Below, one piece after another: positions 8,848 through 16,713 of a stretch of DNA of 33,136 bases. The notes under the pieces were generated by a model, which had not been told where the DNA came from, did no database searches, and saw only the letters and a list, made by a program, of their open reading frames with translations. The translations under genes and the position numbers were made by a program. Positions within the stretch are counted from its first letter, which is position 1, and the number at the start of each line of letters is the position of its first letter. The stretch lies in assembly GCF_003438495.1 (NCBI RefSeq), contig NZ_QSSH01000025.1:1-33136 (forward strand), given 5' to 3'. This stretch comes from Collinsella sp. TF05-9AC (GTDB taxonomy: Bacteria > Actinomycetota > Coriobacteriia > Coriobacteriales > Coriobacteriaceae).

Positions 8848-8875
8848 ACCCAAAGTAACCCAAACAGTACCCAAA
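8848..8875 (-). repeat. Three TTTGGGT direct repeats upstream of the nitroreductase
   Basis: On the minus strand TTTGGGT occurs three times at 10- to 11-base steps (plus-strand copies at 8848-8854, 8858-8864 and 8869-8875), ending about 32 bases before the start codon. Spacing near one DNA helical turn is what a tandem regulator-binding site would show. No known box is recognised. Confidence 0.45.
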
Positions 8876-8983
8876 GCAGCAATCAGCCAATCGCTCATCG
8901 AATACCAAAGTAAAACCCCGAGCAATCAAGGGCCATCACAGCAAAGGCCCCACCACGCTCAACCCCTCAGCCAAAGTTCCCAA

Positions 8984-9100
8984 TGGTGGTACGTAAGGGA
9001 GCGGGCCCGACCACTAATACCTTTTGAACGACTCTGCTTGCAGCCGGAGTGAAAAAGGTATTAGTGGTCGGGCCCGCGACCGGTGGGATACGTACCCCCA
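8984..9100. repeat. 117-base nested palindrome downstream of the DUF47 gene
   Basis: The core is a perfect 25-bp inverted repeat (9001-9025 with 9053-9077), arms starting GCGGGCCCGACC. The 27-base loop contains a small CTGC/GCAG hairpin. An outer pair, 8984-8995 with 9089-9100, matches at 11 of 12 bases. The element abuts the stop codon of the DUF47 gene (minus strand). No U-tract follows on either strand, so it is not a standard intrinsic terminator. The remainder of 8817-9101 is A/C-rich on the plus strand with no gene visible. Confidence 0.8.
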
Positions 9101-9101
9101 A

Positions 9102-9725
9102 TTAACTGTTCTTCATGACAATCGAATCCACAACATCGGCCACATTCTCGCAGCAGTCGGCGCAGTACTCCAAGAAGGCGTACACGTCACGCCAAGCGAT
9201 GACCTCAAGCGGATCCTTGCCATTGACGTGCAGGTTGCGCATGGCGTTGATGTAGAGCTCGTCGGCCTCGGATTCGATGGTGTTGATCTGGATGACGAGC
9301 TCGCGCAGGGTCTTGGACTTGCGGTAGTTGGGCAGCTCGACCATCAGGTCCTTCATGGCGCGGCAGGCGTCGGTCACCTTGTGGGCGATGACAATGGCAT
9401 CGGGGTGGATGCTCTGGATGTTGGTGAAGTAGACGCGCTGCACGACGCCTTCGATACGGTCAAGCACAGTGTCGAGCGCGCAACTCATCAGGTCCAGATC
9501 CTCGCGCTCAAGCGGGGTGATAAAGGCAGTGAGCAGGGCATCCTCGAGCTCATGGTGCTTCTTGTCGGCCGCATGCTCAATCGCATGCATCTCCTCGAGC
9601 ATGTCGTGGATTTGCGCGGGATCAAAGTTCTCAAAAATCTTGGTGAGCAGCTCTGCGGCCTGGACGGCTAGGTCGGCGCAGGCGACGTAGTTGTCAAAGT
9701 AGAACGAATCGGGTTTCTTTGCCAT
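9102..9725 (-). CDS. DUF47 / PhoU-like phosphate transport accessory protein
   Basis: 207-aa helical protein of the DUF47 (TIGR00153) family, distant relatives of PhoU that are regularly encoded beside Pit transporters and are thought to regulate them. It carries the acidic helical repeats EHAADKKHHELEDALL and INTIESEADELY, matching the metal-coordinating E/D-rich helices of the family. The start ATG at 9725 has AAAGGA upstream. It lies 66 bases downstream of pit on the same strand, almost certainly in the same transcript. Confidence 0.9.
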   Translation of the reverse strand: MAKKPDSFYFDNYVACADLAVQAAELLTKIFENFDPAQIHDMLEEMHAIEHAADKKHHELEDALLTAFITPLEREDLDLMSCALDTVLDRIEGVVQRVYFTNIQSIHPDAIVIAHKVTDACRAMKDLMVELPNYRKSKTLRELVIQINTIESEADELYINAMRNLHVNGKDPLEVIAWRDVYAFLEYCADCCENVADVVDSIVMKNS

Positions 9726-9791
9726 GGGTGGTCCTTTCGAGGTGAAGATGGGCGGGCGAGGTAATGCAGTCCGGATGGACGTTCGGTTTGA

Positions 9792-10841
9792 CTAGAGGAA
9801 CATCATGAACAGCTTGGCCATGACAAAGCTGATGAGTCCGCAGGCGGGGAAGGTGAAGAACCAGGTGAACATCATGTCCTTGACGACACCGAAGTTGATG
9901 GCCGAAAGGCGCTTGACGGCACCGACGCCCATGATGGCGCAGGTCTTGATGTGGGTGGAGGACACGGGGATGCCGGTAAGGGTGGCAAGCAGCAGGTTTG
10001 CGGCGCCCGCCAGGTCGGCGGAGAAGCCCTGGTACTTTTCGAGCTTGACCATGCTCTGGCCGACGGACTTGATGATGCGCTCGCCGCCCACGCTGGTGCC
10101 GATACCCATAGTGGCCGAGCACAGCAGCATAATCCAGATGGGGATGCCTGCATCGCCGACGCTCGTCTGGCCGCTGGCAAAGGCCACGCCTAAAAAGAGC
10201 ACGCCGATGAACTTCTGTCCATCCTGCGCGCCGTGCATAAAGCTCATGGCCGCAGCGCTCGCGATCTGAGCGTATTTAAAGAAGACATTGGCACGTCGCC
10301 TGTTGGCGGCGGCGAAAAGAATCGAGACGAGCTTGCACAGGACCCAGCCCATGACAAAGCCCAGGCCGATGGAGAGCGCCAGGCCGTAGATGACCTTCAT
10401 CCATTCGTGGACGTTGACGCTGCTCGCACCGCCGAGGGCGATGGCGGCACCGGTCAGGCCGGCGATAAGGCTGTGGCTTTGCGAGGTGGGGATGCCAAAA
10501 CGCGACGCTGTGGCGCCGTAGACGACGATGGAGAACAGCGCCGCGCATAGGCAGGCGAGCGCCATGGTGCTGTTTCCGCCAAAGTCGACGATATGTGAGA
10601 TGGTGTTGGCGACGCTCGCGTTAAAGTGCGTCATGATGAGCACGCCGAGGAAGTTGAATGCGGCGCTCATGAGAATGGCGGCGCGGGCGGGCATGCAACG
10701 CGTAGTGACGCAGGTCGCGATGGCGTTGGGCGCGTCGGTCCACCCATTGACGAAGATGGCGCCCAACGCGAGGATCACGGTGACGGCAAGGACTGGGTTC
10801 GACACAATTTGGCCGAGGAAGGTTGAGAACGTTACGTCCAT
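9792..10841 (-). CDS. pit: PiT-family inorganic phosphate transporter
   Basis: 349-aa integral membrane protein with about ten hydrophobic segments and the two inverted PiT (PHO-4) signature halves. The N-terminal copy is NGWTDAPNAIAT followed by GIPTSQSHSLIAGLTGAA. The C-terminal copy contains TGIPVSSTHIKTCAIMGVG. PiT proteins import metal-phosphate complexes with a cation at lower affinity than Pst. The ATG at 10841 has only a weak GAGAAAG site, whereas a perfect but unused Shine-Dalgarno sequence lies about 50 bases further upstream. A sodium-phosphate specificity cannot be excluded. Confidence 0.93.
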   Translation of the reverse strand: MDVTFSTFLGQIVSNPVLAVTVILALGAIFVNGWTDAPNAIATCVTTRCMPARAAILMSAAFNFLGVLIMTHFNASVANTISHIVDFGGNSTMALACLCAALFSIVVYGATASRFGIPTSQSHSLIAGLTGAAIALGGASSVNVHEWMKVIYGLALSIGLGFVMGWVLCKLVSILFAAANRRRANVFFKYAQIASAAAMSFMHGAQDGQKFIGVLFLGVAFASGQTSVGDAGIPIWIMLLCSATMGIGTSVGGERIIKSVGQSMVKLEKYQGFSADLAGAANLLLATLTGIPVSSTHIKTCAIMGVGAVKRLSAINFGVVKDMMFTWFFTFPACGLISFVMAKLFMMFL

Positions 10842-11091
10842 ATATGGGCTTTCTCGAAGTTTGCAGACACGTTACAAAAACATGATAAATCGTATCACCT
10901 CCTGCGGGTCTCTTTACCGAGTTCTGATGGGAGAAGTGAACTTTTTGGCACTAAAATTGAATATTAGCCCTGTTGACCGCGGGTGTTCTTTTTGCTAACA
11001 CGCCATGCGGACACGTGCGATTACTACGACACTCCAAAACCACAGTCTGTTCGCTTTACAACATGCAAACATGCGTTCGATAATAGGAGGC
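10842..11091. promoter_or_regulatory. Divergent intergenic region between pit and the 112-aa gene
   Basis: 250 bases between divergent genes, richer in A/T than the surroundings. On the plus strand TTGACC (10973-10978) and TAACAC (10996-11001) are 17 bases apart and form a weak sigma-70-type promoter for the 112-aa gene. On the minus strand a perfect AGGAGGTGAT lies at 10894-10903, followed by a 3-codon ORF (ATG TTT TTG TAA, 10872-10883) upstream of pit. Confidence 0.4.
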
Positions 11092-11430
11092 ATGGAATAT
11101 CGACAGACAGACGGCAAAACTCGGCGCGTGCACAAGCAGTATGTGGACGTCGTGGCTCGCATCCTCGCGGGCGGACAGGTCGTGCCGGTCACCGTCTGCT
11201 GGGTCGACGGTCGTTGCTTTACGATTGACGAAATTATCTCGACCACCGGGTTTGGCCTGATGGTCCACGGCATCCGTACGGCAACCTATAAGGTGCGTTT
11301 TGGCGGGCACGCGACCGAGTTGTATCTGGAGGACCAGACGCGCGAGCGGGCGGACGGCTCGCAGGCACACGTGATGCGTTGGTGGGTCTGGGCCTTTGAT
11401 CGCACGCTCGAGGGCGAGCGCCGTAGGTAA
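11092..11430 (+). CDS. Conserved-looking protein of unknown function, 112 aa
   Basis: Small soluble protein of alternating hydrophobic strands (YVDVVARILAGGQVVPVTVCWVDGRCFTIDEI) with basic ends, a Trp-rich stretch RWWVWAF near the C-terminus, and no TM helix or signal peptide. I do not recognise a family. The ATG at 11092 is chosen because TAGGAGG ends two bases before it (close but strong); an in-frame ATG at 11005 lacks a site. Codon use matches the neighbours, so it is very probably expressed. Confidence 0.75.
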   Translation: MEYRQTDGKTRRVHKQYVDVVARILAGGQVVPVTVCWVDGRCFTIDEIISTTGFGLMVHGIRTATYKVRFGGHATELYLEDQTRERADGSQAHVMRWWVWAFDRTLEGERRR

Positions 11431-11509
11431 GGACGTACGGCATTCGGGTACAATGACAGGAATCTTGTCAGCTACTGCGCTGTCGCGGCGCTTCTGAAAG
11501 GACGAAATT

Positions 11510-12205
11510 ATGAACGATATTCAGGGCTATCAGAACGGCCCCATCGAGACCGGCGCAAGCCGTGCCAAGGAGATGTCGCCGCGTGCGTATAATCTTGCCA
11601 TGTCTGCCCTCATCTTCTTGGGCTTTTGTGCCATGGGCGTCGGTGCTTACTTTACGAGCACCATGTCGTTTGCGCGCATGATGATGAGCGGGGCTGCCCT
11701 ACCGCTGGTTTTTGGCTCGTTTATTTTGACCATCGTCGGCATGGTCATGATGTCGGCCGCCGCCAGCAAGCAGTCCGTGGGCCTGTCCCTTGTGGGCTAC
11801 GTAATCTTTGCGAGCACCTTTGGCCTGACCGCGTCGTTTGGCCTTGCCAACTACGACCTGCCCACCATCAACACTGCCTTTATCGCCACGGCCGCCATCA
11901 CCTTTGTCTTTGGCGCCTTGGGCGTGACGTTCCCCAAGTTTTTCCAGCGCGTATATGGCATCGGTTTTGGCATTCTGCTCGCTACTATTCTGGTTGAGAT
12001 CGTGCTGATGTTCATGGGCGTCTCACAGACCATCACCGATCTGATCGTGATCGTGGTGTTCGCCGGCTTTATTGGCTACGACACCTATGTTGCCACGACG
12101 GTGCCGCCTACGCTGCCCAACGCCGTGCTCATGGCGTCCAATCTGTTCGTGGATATTATCAACGTGTTCCTGCGCATTCTGAACATCCTCGGCCGTCGCG
12201 ACTAG
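11510..12205 (+). CDS. Bax inhibitor-1 (BI-1/YccA) family membrane protein
   Basis: 231-aa protein with about seven TM helices after a polar N-terminus of about 25 residues. The family feature FAGFIGYDTYVA (late TM region, with the conserved Asp) and the ending NLFVDIINVFLRILNILG match BI-1/YccA/YetJ proteins. Relatives act as pH-sensitive calcium leak channels or as modulators of the FtsH protease; which applies here is unknown. The site GAAAGGACG lies 7-9 bases before the ATG. Monocistronic, with a terminator downstream. Confidence 0.9.
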   Translation: MNDIQGYQNGPIETGASRAKEMSPRAYNLAMSALIFLGFCAMGVGAYFTSTMSFARMMMSGAALPLVFGSFILTIVGMVMMSAAASKQSVGLSLVGYVIFASTFGLTASFGLANYDLPTINTAFIATAAITFVFGALGVTFPKFFQRVYGIGFGILLATILVEIVLMFMGVSQTITDLIVIVVFAGFIGYDTYVATTVPPTLPNAVLMASNLFVDIINVFLRILNILGRRD

Positions 12206-12251
12206 TGGCGAATTGCGGCGGTGCTTGCCGTACGTGCAAATCGATGCGAAA

Positions 12252-12277
12252 GGCGGTCCTTCGGGGCCGTCTTTTTT
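12252..12277 (+). terminator. Rho-independent terminator after the BI-1 gene
   Basis: Stem GGCGGTCC / GGGGCCGTC with wobble pairs and a tight TTC loop, followed by TTTTTT. It lies about 45 bases after the BI-1 stop and before the next ribosome binding site. Confidence 0.85.
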
Positions 12278-12343
12278 GTACGCGGCGGGGTATCATGGAT
12301 GGGAAAAGCCGATAGCGGCAGAGACCGAGAAAGGTGACCACTT

Positions 12344-13465
12344 ATGGCAGACGTCGACAACAGGAACCGTAACCGCAGGTCCAACCGAGCGGGTCAGCCC
12401 AATCCCAAGCGCGAGGCCCGTGCCAAGGCCGCCGAGCGTCACGTGGCAACTGTGTCCGAAGCGTGCGCCAAGGATATCGAGCGTTCGCTTGCCGGCGTGT
12501 GCGAGTTCGATGGTATGCCTGCCGGTTTTGTCGCGGCGATGAAGGCCAAGGTTCAGAGTGCTGTGGCCGCCGAAGAACAGGTTGCCGAGGACGTCGAGGG
12601 CGCGGAGGCTGCCGAGACCGAGACGGCGCCCGAGACCGAGGCAGCGCCTGAGCCTGCCGAGGAAATCGCCGAAGCTGAGTCCGCGCCTGCTGAGGAGCCC
12701 GCTCCGGTTCTGCCTGAGGTCACCGTGCTCGATGCCTCCGCCACGCAGGCCATCCTGGACAACGGTCGTGGCTATGCGCAGTTCTGCGACATGGCCGTGC
12801 TCGCCTTTGCCTCGTTCACCAACCCGGGCGGTGGCTACATCCAGGGCTATCTGGGCCAGGAGGCCACGCTGTGCGCCGATTCGTATCTGTACAACGTTCT
12901 CGATAAGCAGCGCAAATGGTACGGCGAGAACCGTCGCCGCAACATCAACTGCGAGCTTTACCGCAACCGTGCGCTGGTGGTGCCTGCGGTGCGCTTCGAC
13001 CGCAACCACGTGCATGCATACGCCGACGTGATCGTGGCCGCCGCGCCCAACGTTAAGCGCGCCCGCCAGGAGTATCGCGTGAGCGACGATGCTCTGCTGG
13101 ACGCCCTGCGCGACCGCATTCGCTTTGTGCTTGCCATCTGCGACGAGCTGGGTCGCGAGAAGCTCGTACTGGGCGCTTGGGGCTGCGACAACAACGGCTT
13201 TGACGCCGAGGCCGTGGCCGAGCTCTTCCGCAAGGAGCTCGCGTCGGGCGACTTTAAGGTCAAGCAAGTCTTCTTTGCCGTGCCTTCTACGCGCTGGGAT
13301 GAGGATTTTGCCAAGTTCGAGCACGTGCTGGCAAACTTCCCCGAGCGCAACGAGGAGTCCTATGCCCAGGTTGCCGCTCGCGCTGCGGCAGCTCGCGCCG
13401 CCGAGCAGACCCAGGCTGCTACCGAGGATGATGAGGACGAGGACGATTGGCGCAAGTACCTGTAA
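12344..13465 (+). CDS. PARG-like macro-domain protein (TIGR02452/DUF2263) with altered catalytic signature
   Basis: 373-aa protein. The N-terminal region (1-75) is basic and helical; residues about 76-123 are low complexity, rich in Glu, Ala and Pro. The C-terminal domain (about 125-350) matches the TIGR02452 bacterial poly(ADP-ribose) glycohydrolase-like family, with FASFTNPGGGYIQGYLG, SYLYNVL and VLGAWGCDNNGFD. The family signature is GGG-X(6-8)-QEE, its second Glu being catalytic in characterised PARGs. Here it reads GGG (162-164), then QEA (172-174): the catalytic position is Ala (GCC codon). It may bind ADP-ribose without hydrolysing it, or use another residue. The tail is acidic (DDEDEDDW). 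ATG has an AAAGGTGA site upstream. Confidence 0.82.
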   Translation: MADVDNRNRNRRSNRAGQPNPKREARAKAAERHVATVSEACAKDIERSLAGVCEFDGMPAGFVAAMKAKVQSAVAAEEQVAEDVEGAEAAETETAPETEAAPEPAEEIAEAESAPAEEPAPVLPEVTVLDASATQAILDNGRGYAQFCDMAVLAFASFTNPGGGYIQGYLGQEATLCADSYLYNVLDKQRKWYGENRRRNINCELYRNRALVVPAVRFDRNHVHAYADVIVAAAPNVKRARQEYRVSDDALLDALRDRIRFVLAICDELGREKLVLGAWGCDNNGFDAEAVAELFRKELASGDFKVKQVFFAVPSTRWDEDFAKFEHVLANFPERNEESYAQVAARAAAARAAEQTQAATEDDEDEDDWRKYL

Positions 13466-13490
13466 TTGGTACGTGCTGACAGATGGGTCG

Positions 13491-13525
13491 AGCCGGCGGG
13501 AGAGGCTGCTTCCGTCGGCTTTTTA
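13491..13525 (+). terminator. Rho-independent terminator after the PARG-like gene
   Basis: Stem AGCCGGCGG / CCGTCGGCT (one G-T pair), followed by TTTTTA. It lies between the PARG-like gene and the SGNH gene, showing that the downstream gene has its own promoter or relies on read-through. Confidence 0.85.
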
Positions 13526-13543
13526 CTGAGCGAGGGGCTTACG

Positions 13544-14203
13544 ATGAAAAACGTTCTATGCTTTGGCGACAGCAACACCTATGGTTACGATCCGGCGGGC
13601 ATGCGCGACGGCACCGCGGTGCGCTATGCGCAGGATGTGCGCTGGTGCGGCGTGGCCCAACGTGACTTAGGCGAGGGCTGGCATGTAATTGAAGAAGGCC
13701 TCAACGGCCGCACGACGGTACGCGACGACATGTGCCATCTGGACACCAATCTTAACGGCATCCGCGCACTTCCGATGCTGCTCGAGGCCCATAAGCCGCT
13801 GGACGCCATTGTGATCATGCTGGGCACCAACGACTGTAAGACGGTCTTTAACGTGACAGCTTCCGATATCGCCCGTGGCGCCATGGCGCTGATTCGCGCC
13901 GTCCGCGCGTTTCCGTGGACCGACGCTGCGCCTTGTCCGCGCATTCTGCTGATGGCGCCTATCAAGATCAAGCCGCAAATCGCCGATGTATATATGACCG
14001 ATTTTGACGAGCGTTCCGTCGAGGCCTCGGAGCATTTTGGCGAGTACTACGCACATGTGGCTGAGCAGTTTGGCTGCGACTTTTTGAATGCAGCGGAGTT
14101 TGCCGAGCCGGGCGATATCGATTATCTGCACATGATGCCCGAAAGCCACGAGAGCCTGGGCCATGCCGTGGTAGCCAAGCTCCAAGAGATGCTTGGTGAG
14201 TAG
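13544..14203 (+). CDS. SGNH/GDSL-family esterase (arylesterase-like)
   Basis: 219-aa hydrolase with the four SGNH blocks: GDSNTYGY (nucleophile Ser about 10), the Gly in GLNGRTT, LGTND (Asn) and DYLH near the C-terminus (Asp and His). The arrangement resembles the aryl-ester/acetyl-ester group rather than TesA, whose members carry signal peptides; none is seen here, so it is cytosolic. The ATG at 13544 is chosen because the protein must begin with the beta-strand MKNVLCFGDS and GAGGGGC lies upstream; an earlier in-frame GTG at 13466 would run through the terminator. Natural substrate unknown. Confidence 0.88.
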   Translation: MKNVLCFGDSNTYGYDPAGMRDGTAVRYAQDVRWCGVAQRDLGEGWHVIEEGLNGRTTVRDDMCHLDTNLNGIRALPMLLEAHKPLDAIVIMLGTNDCKTVFNVTASDIARGAMALIRAVRAFPWTDAAPCPRILLMAPIKIKPQIADVYMTDFDERSVEASEHFGEYYAHVAEQFGCDFLNAAEFAEPGDIDYLHMMPESHESLGHAVVAKLQEMLGE

Positions 14204-14209
14204 CGCGAC

Positions 14210-14254
14210 CCAAAGCCACCGCAAAGGGGACGGGCGCCTTTGCGGTGGCTTTGG
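14210..14254. terminator. Bidirectional hairpin between convergent SGNH and thiD genes
   Basis: Perfect 18-bp inverted repeat starting CCAAAGCCACCGC, with a 9-base loop, sitting between two convergent stop codons 61 bases apart. No long U-tract follows on either side, but the position and stability fit a shared terminator. Confidence 0.7.
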
Positions 14255-14264
14255 ACTGCGAATC

Positions 14265-15095
14265 TTAATACTGCCACATGTGGTTGACGGGGCCGGAGCC
14301 TTTGCCCATGTCAAAGCCGGCGGCCAGAGCGCCGGTTAGGTAGGCCTTGCCGGCGTTGACGGCGTCGGCAAGATCCATGCCCTGAGCCAGCGCGCAGGCG
14401 ATGGCGGACGAGAGCGTGCATCCGGTGCCGTGCGTGTTGTCGGTCTCGATGCGCTTGTGGCGGAACCACGTGGTGAGTGGATCTCCCAGATGGTTGCCCT
14501 CGTCATCGAGTGGCGCGGGTTCGGCCAGTACATCGTTGGCCTCGTTGACAAGATGCCCACCCTTAACGAGGGATGCGCAACCAAAGCGGCGGGTGAGGAG
14601 CATGGCAGCATTTTGCTGCGTGCGCTCGGAGTCGACCTCATAGTCGAGCAGTGCCATGGCCTCGGGAATATTGGGCGTGATAACCGTCGCTAGCGGGAAC
14701 AGGCGGCGGGTGAGCGCCTCGGCGGCATCTTCGGCAATCAGCCGCGCGCCCGAGGTGGCGACCATGACGGGGTCGACGACCACGTTCGTTGCGTTCCAGG
14801 CGCTCAAGCGGTCGGCGATGACTTCGATAATCTCGACAGAAGAAACCATGCCGATCTTGACGGCGCTGGGGCGGATATCGTCAAAAACGGCGTCTATTTG
14901 CGCGGCTACGATATCTGGCGAGATATCCTGCACGGCGGTAACGCCCAAGGTGTTTTGCGCTGTGATGGCGGTGATGGCCGTCTCGGCATACAGGCGGTGC
15001 GCCGTGATGGTCTTGATGTCGGCCTGAATGCCGGCGCCACCGCTGGAATCAGATCCTGCGATGGACAGAACGGCAGGTACCCTACTACGATCCAT
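14265..15095 (-). CDS. thiD: Hydroxymethylpyrimidine / phosphomethylpyrimidine kinase ThiD
   Basis: 276-aa ribokinase-fold enzyme that phosphorylates HMP and HMP-P to HMP-PP for thiamine synthesis. Hallmarks are the N-terminal LSIAGSDSSGGAGIQADIKT, VDPVMVATSGARL, VITPNIPEA and the anion-hole/catalytic motif THGTGCTLSSAI. The start ATG at 15095 is preceded by GGGAG. It lies downstream of thiC on the same strand, 182 bases away, with a hairpin between them. No thiE or thiM is visible in the window. Confidence 0.95.
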   Translation of the reverse strand: MDRSRVPAVLSIAGSDSSGGAGIQADIKTITAHRLYAETAITAITAQNTLGVTAVQDISPDIVAAQIDAVFDDIRPSAVKIGMVSSVEIIEVIADRLSAWNATNVVVDPVMVATSGARLIAEDAAEALTRRLFPLATVITPNIPEAMALLDYEVDSERTQQNAAMLLTRRFGCASLVKGGHLVNEANDVLAEPAPLDDEGNHLGDPLTTWFRHKRIETDNTHGTGCTLSSAIACALAQGMDLADAVNAGKAYLTGALAAGFDMGKGSGPVNHMWQY

Positions 15096-15152
15096 GTTCG
15101 CTCCCTTGTTCGGTCGGATTCAAATGGGTCTTTAAGCAAGCATTATAAAGAT

Positions 15153-15182
15153 GCCCGGGCCGACTCTATGTCGAGCCCGGGC
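15153..15182 (-). terminator. Hairpin between thiC and thiD
   Basis: GCCCGGGC at 15153-15160 and at 15175-15182, extended inward by CGAC/GTCG with a one-base bulge. On the minus strand it is followed by ATCTTTAT, a poor U-tract. It may partly terminate the thiC transcript, reducing thiD expression, or stabilise the thiC mRNA end. Confidence 0.5.
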
Positions 15183-15277
15183 GGGCGATGCAATCTTTAC
15201 GTAAATGTAAGCAAATGTTCACACGTCAACAATTGACGGGCACCGGCTCGCCGCCAGAAGCGGCCGCGGCGACAGGG

Positions 15278-16612
15278 CTAGTCCTCCATGCCGAGGTCGA
15301 TCGTGGTGCCCTCGAAGATTTTGTTGACGGTGCGGACGGCGCACATCTTGCCACACATGGTGCAAGTGCCCTCGGTGGCGGCGGGGGACTCCTCGTAGCG
15401 CTTCTTGCCCGTAACCGGGTCGAGCGCGCACTTCCACATGGCGTCCCAGTCGAGCTTGCGGCGCGCCTGGCCCATCTTGTCGTCCATGTCGCGGGCATGG
15501 GGCACCTTTTTGGCGATATCGGCGGCGTGTGCGGCGATCTTGGTGGCCATGAGACCGTCGAGGACGTCCTGGGCATTGGGCAGGCACAGGTGCTCGGCGG
15601 GTGTCACGTAGCACAGGAAGTCGGCGCCGGAGCTCGCCGAGATGGCGCCACCGATGGCGGCTGTGATGTGGTCGTAGCCCACGCCAATATCGGTCACCAG
15701 CGGTCCCAGCACATAGAACGGGGCGTTGTGGCACAGGCGCTTCTGCAGCTTCATATTGGCGGCGATCTCGTCGAGCGCCATGTGGCCGGGGCCCTCGACC
15801 ATGACCTGGACGCCGGCGGCCCAAGCGCGCTTGCACAGCTTACCCAGCTCGATCATCTCGGCGGTCTCGGTGGCGTCGTTGGAGTCGTAGAGGCAGCCCG
15901 GGCGGCAGGAGTCGCCGAGCGAGATCGTCACGTCGTACTCGTGGCAGATCTCAAGCACCTCGTCGTAGAACTCGTAGAACGGGTTCTCGTTGCCGGTGAC
16001 TTCCATCCAGCCAAACAGCAGCGAACCGCCGCGGCTAACGATGTTCATCAGGCGGCCGGTCTCCTTAAAGGTCTTTATGACCGACTTGTTGATGCCGCAG
16101 TGGATGGTCATAAAGTCCACGCCGTCCTCGGCATGTGCGCGCACGACCTCGAGCAGATCGTCCTTGGTCAGCTTGACCAGCGGCTTTTCCATGTAGCCGA
16201 TGGCATCGTACATGGGGACGGTGCCCACCATGAGCGGCGTCTCGTCGATGAGCTGCTGGCGGAACTGGCGTGTCTTGCCCGAGTTGGAGAGGTCCATGAT
16301 GGCGTCGGCACCAAAGTCCTCGGCGATCTTGACCTTCTTCCATTCCTCGGCGGCATCGGCCTTGTCGCCCGAGATGCCCAGGTTCACATTGACCTTGGTG
16401 GACAGGCCCTCGCCAACACCAAAGGCGCGCATGCCCTTTTTGATATGCACGATATTGGCGGGAATGGCGATACGACCGTCGGCCACGCGCTTGCGGATGT
16501 ACTCGGGGTCGCGATGCTCGCGCTCGGCGACCTCTTTCATCTGCGGTGTGATCTGCCCGGCGCGGGCGAAGTCGATTTGCGTGACGAGCTTGGGCTCGGT
16601 CTGTGTGCTCAT
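15278..16612 (-). CDS. thiC: Phosphomethylpyrimidine synthase ThiC
   Basis: 444-aa radical-SAM enzyme converting aminoimidazole ribotide to HMP-P. The central barrel shows MDLSNSGKTRQ, GTVPMYDA, HCGINKS, GDSCRPGC, MVEGPGHMALDEI and TDIGVGYDHI. The C-terminal cluster motif reads CTMCGKMC near residue 425. It is the shorter anaerobe-type form without the N-terminal extension of the E. coli enzyme. The ATG at 16612 is chosen over an in-frame ATG at 16636 because the riboswitch's terminal AAGGGAG is the only good ribosome binding site, 8 bases upstream. Expression should fall when TPP is high. Confidence 0.96.
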   Translation of the reverse strand: MSTQTEPKLVTQIDFARAGQITPQMKEVAEREHRDPEYIRKRVADGRIAIPANIVHIKKGMRAFGVGEGLSTKVNVNLGISGDKADAAEEWKKVKIAEDFGADAIMDLSNSGKTRQFRQQLIDETPLMVGTVPMYDAIGYMEKPLVKLTKDDLLEVVRAHAEDGVDFMTIHCGINKSVIKTFKETGRLMNIVSRGGSLLFGWMEVTGNENPFYEFYDEVLEICHEYDVTISLGDSCRPGCLYDSNDATETAEMIELGKLCKRAWAAGVQVMVEGPGHMALDEIAANMKLQKRLCHNAPFYVLGPLVTDIGVGYDHITAAIGGAISASSGADFLCYVTPAEHLCLPNAQDVLDGLMATKIAAHAADIAKKVPHARDMDDKMGQARRKLDWDAMWKCALDPVTGKKRYEESPAATEGTCTMCGKMCAVRTVNKIFEGTTIDLGMED

Positions 16613-16620
16613 TGGCACGG

Positions 16621-16713
16621 CTCCCTTCGTTGGCATTACCCATATCAGGTTTGCGGGTCAGGGCGGGCGCGCCCAGTCTCAGCCTGCCGTCTTGTCCTGC
16701 AAGCTCCCCGTTA
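16621..16713 (-). promoter_or_regulatory. TPP riboswitch (THI element) in front of thiC
   Basis: Read on the minus strand, the conserved THI-box elements occur in order: CGGGGAGC, GGCTGAGA, TGACCC, ACCTGATATGGGTAATGCC and CGAAGGGAG. These are the conserved strands of the TPP aptamer. The last element contains the Shine-Dalgarno sequence of thiC, so TPP binding would hide it directly, and no separate expression platform is needed. The variable P3 arm is short. Confidence 0.95.

Noticed and set aside
8841..8860. 17/20-base similarity between 8841-8860 and 22561-22580 (both containing CCCAAAGTAACC)
   Set aside because: Both lie in A/C-rich stretches; a shared 12-mer is expected by chance in 33 kb and the contexts differ (promoter region versus gene end).
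8984..9100. Reading the palindrome as a MITE or insertion-sequence remnant
   Set aside because: No target-site duplication flanks it, its arms do not recur elsewhere in the window, and there is no transposase fragment.
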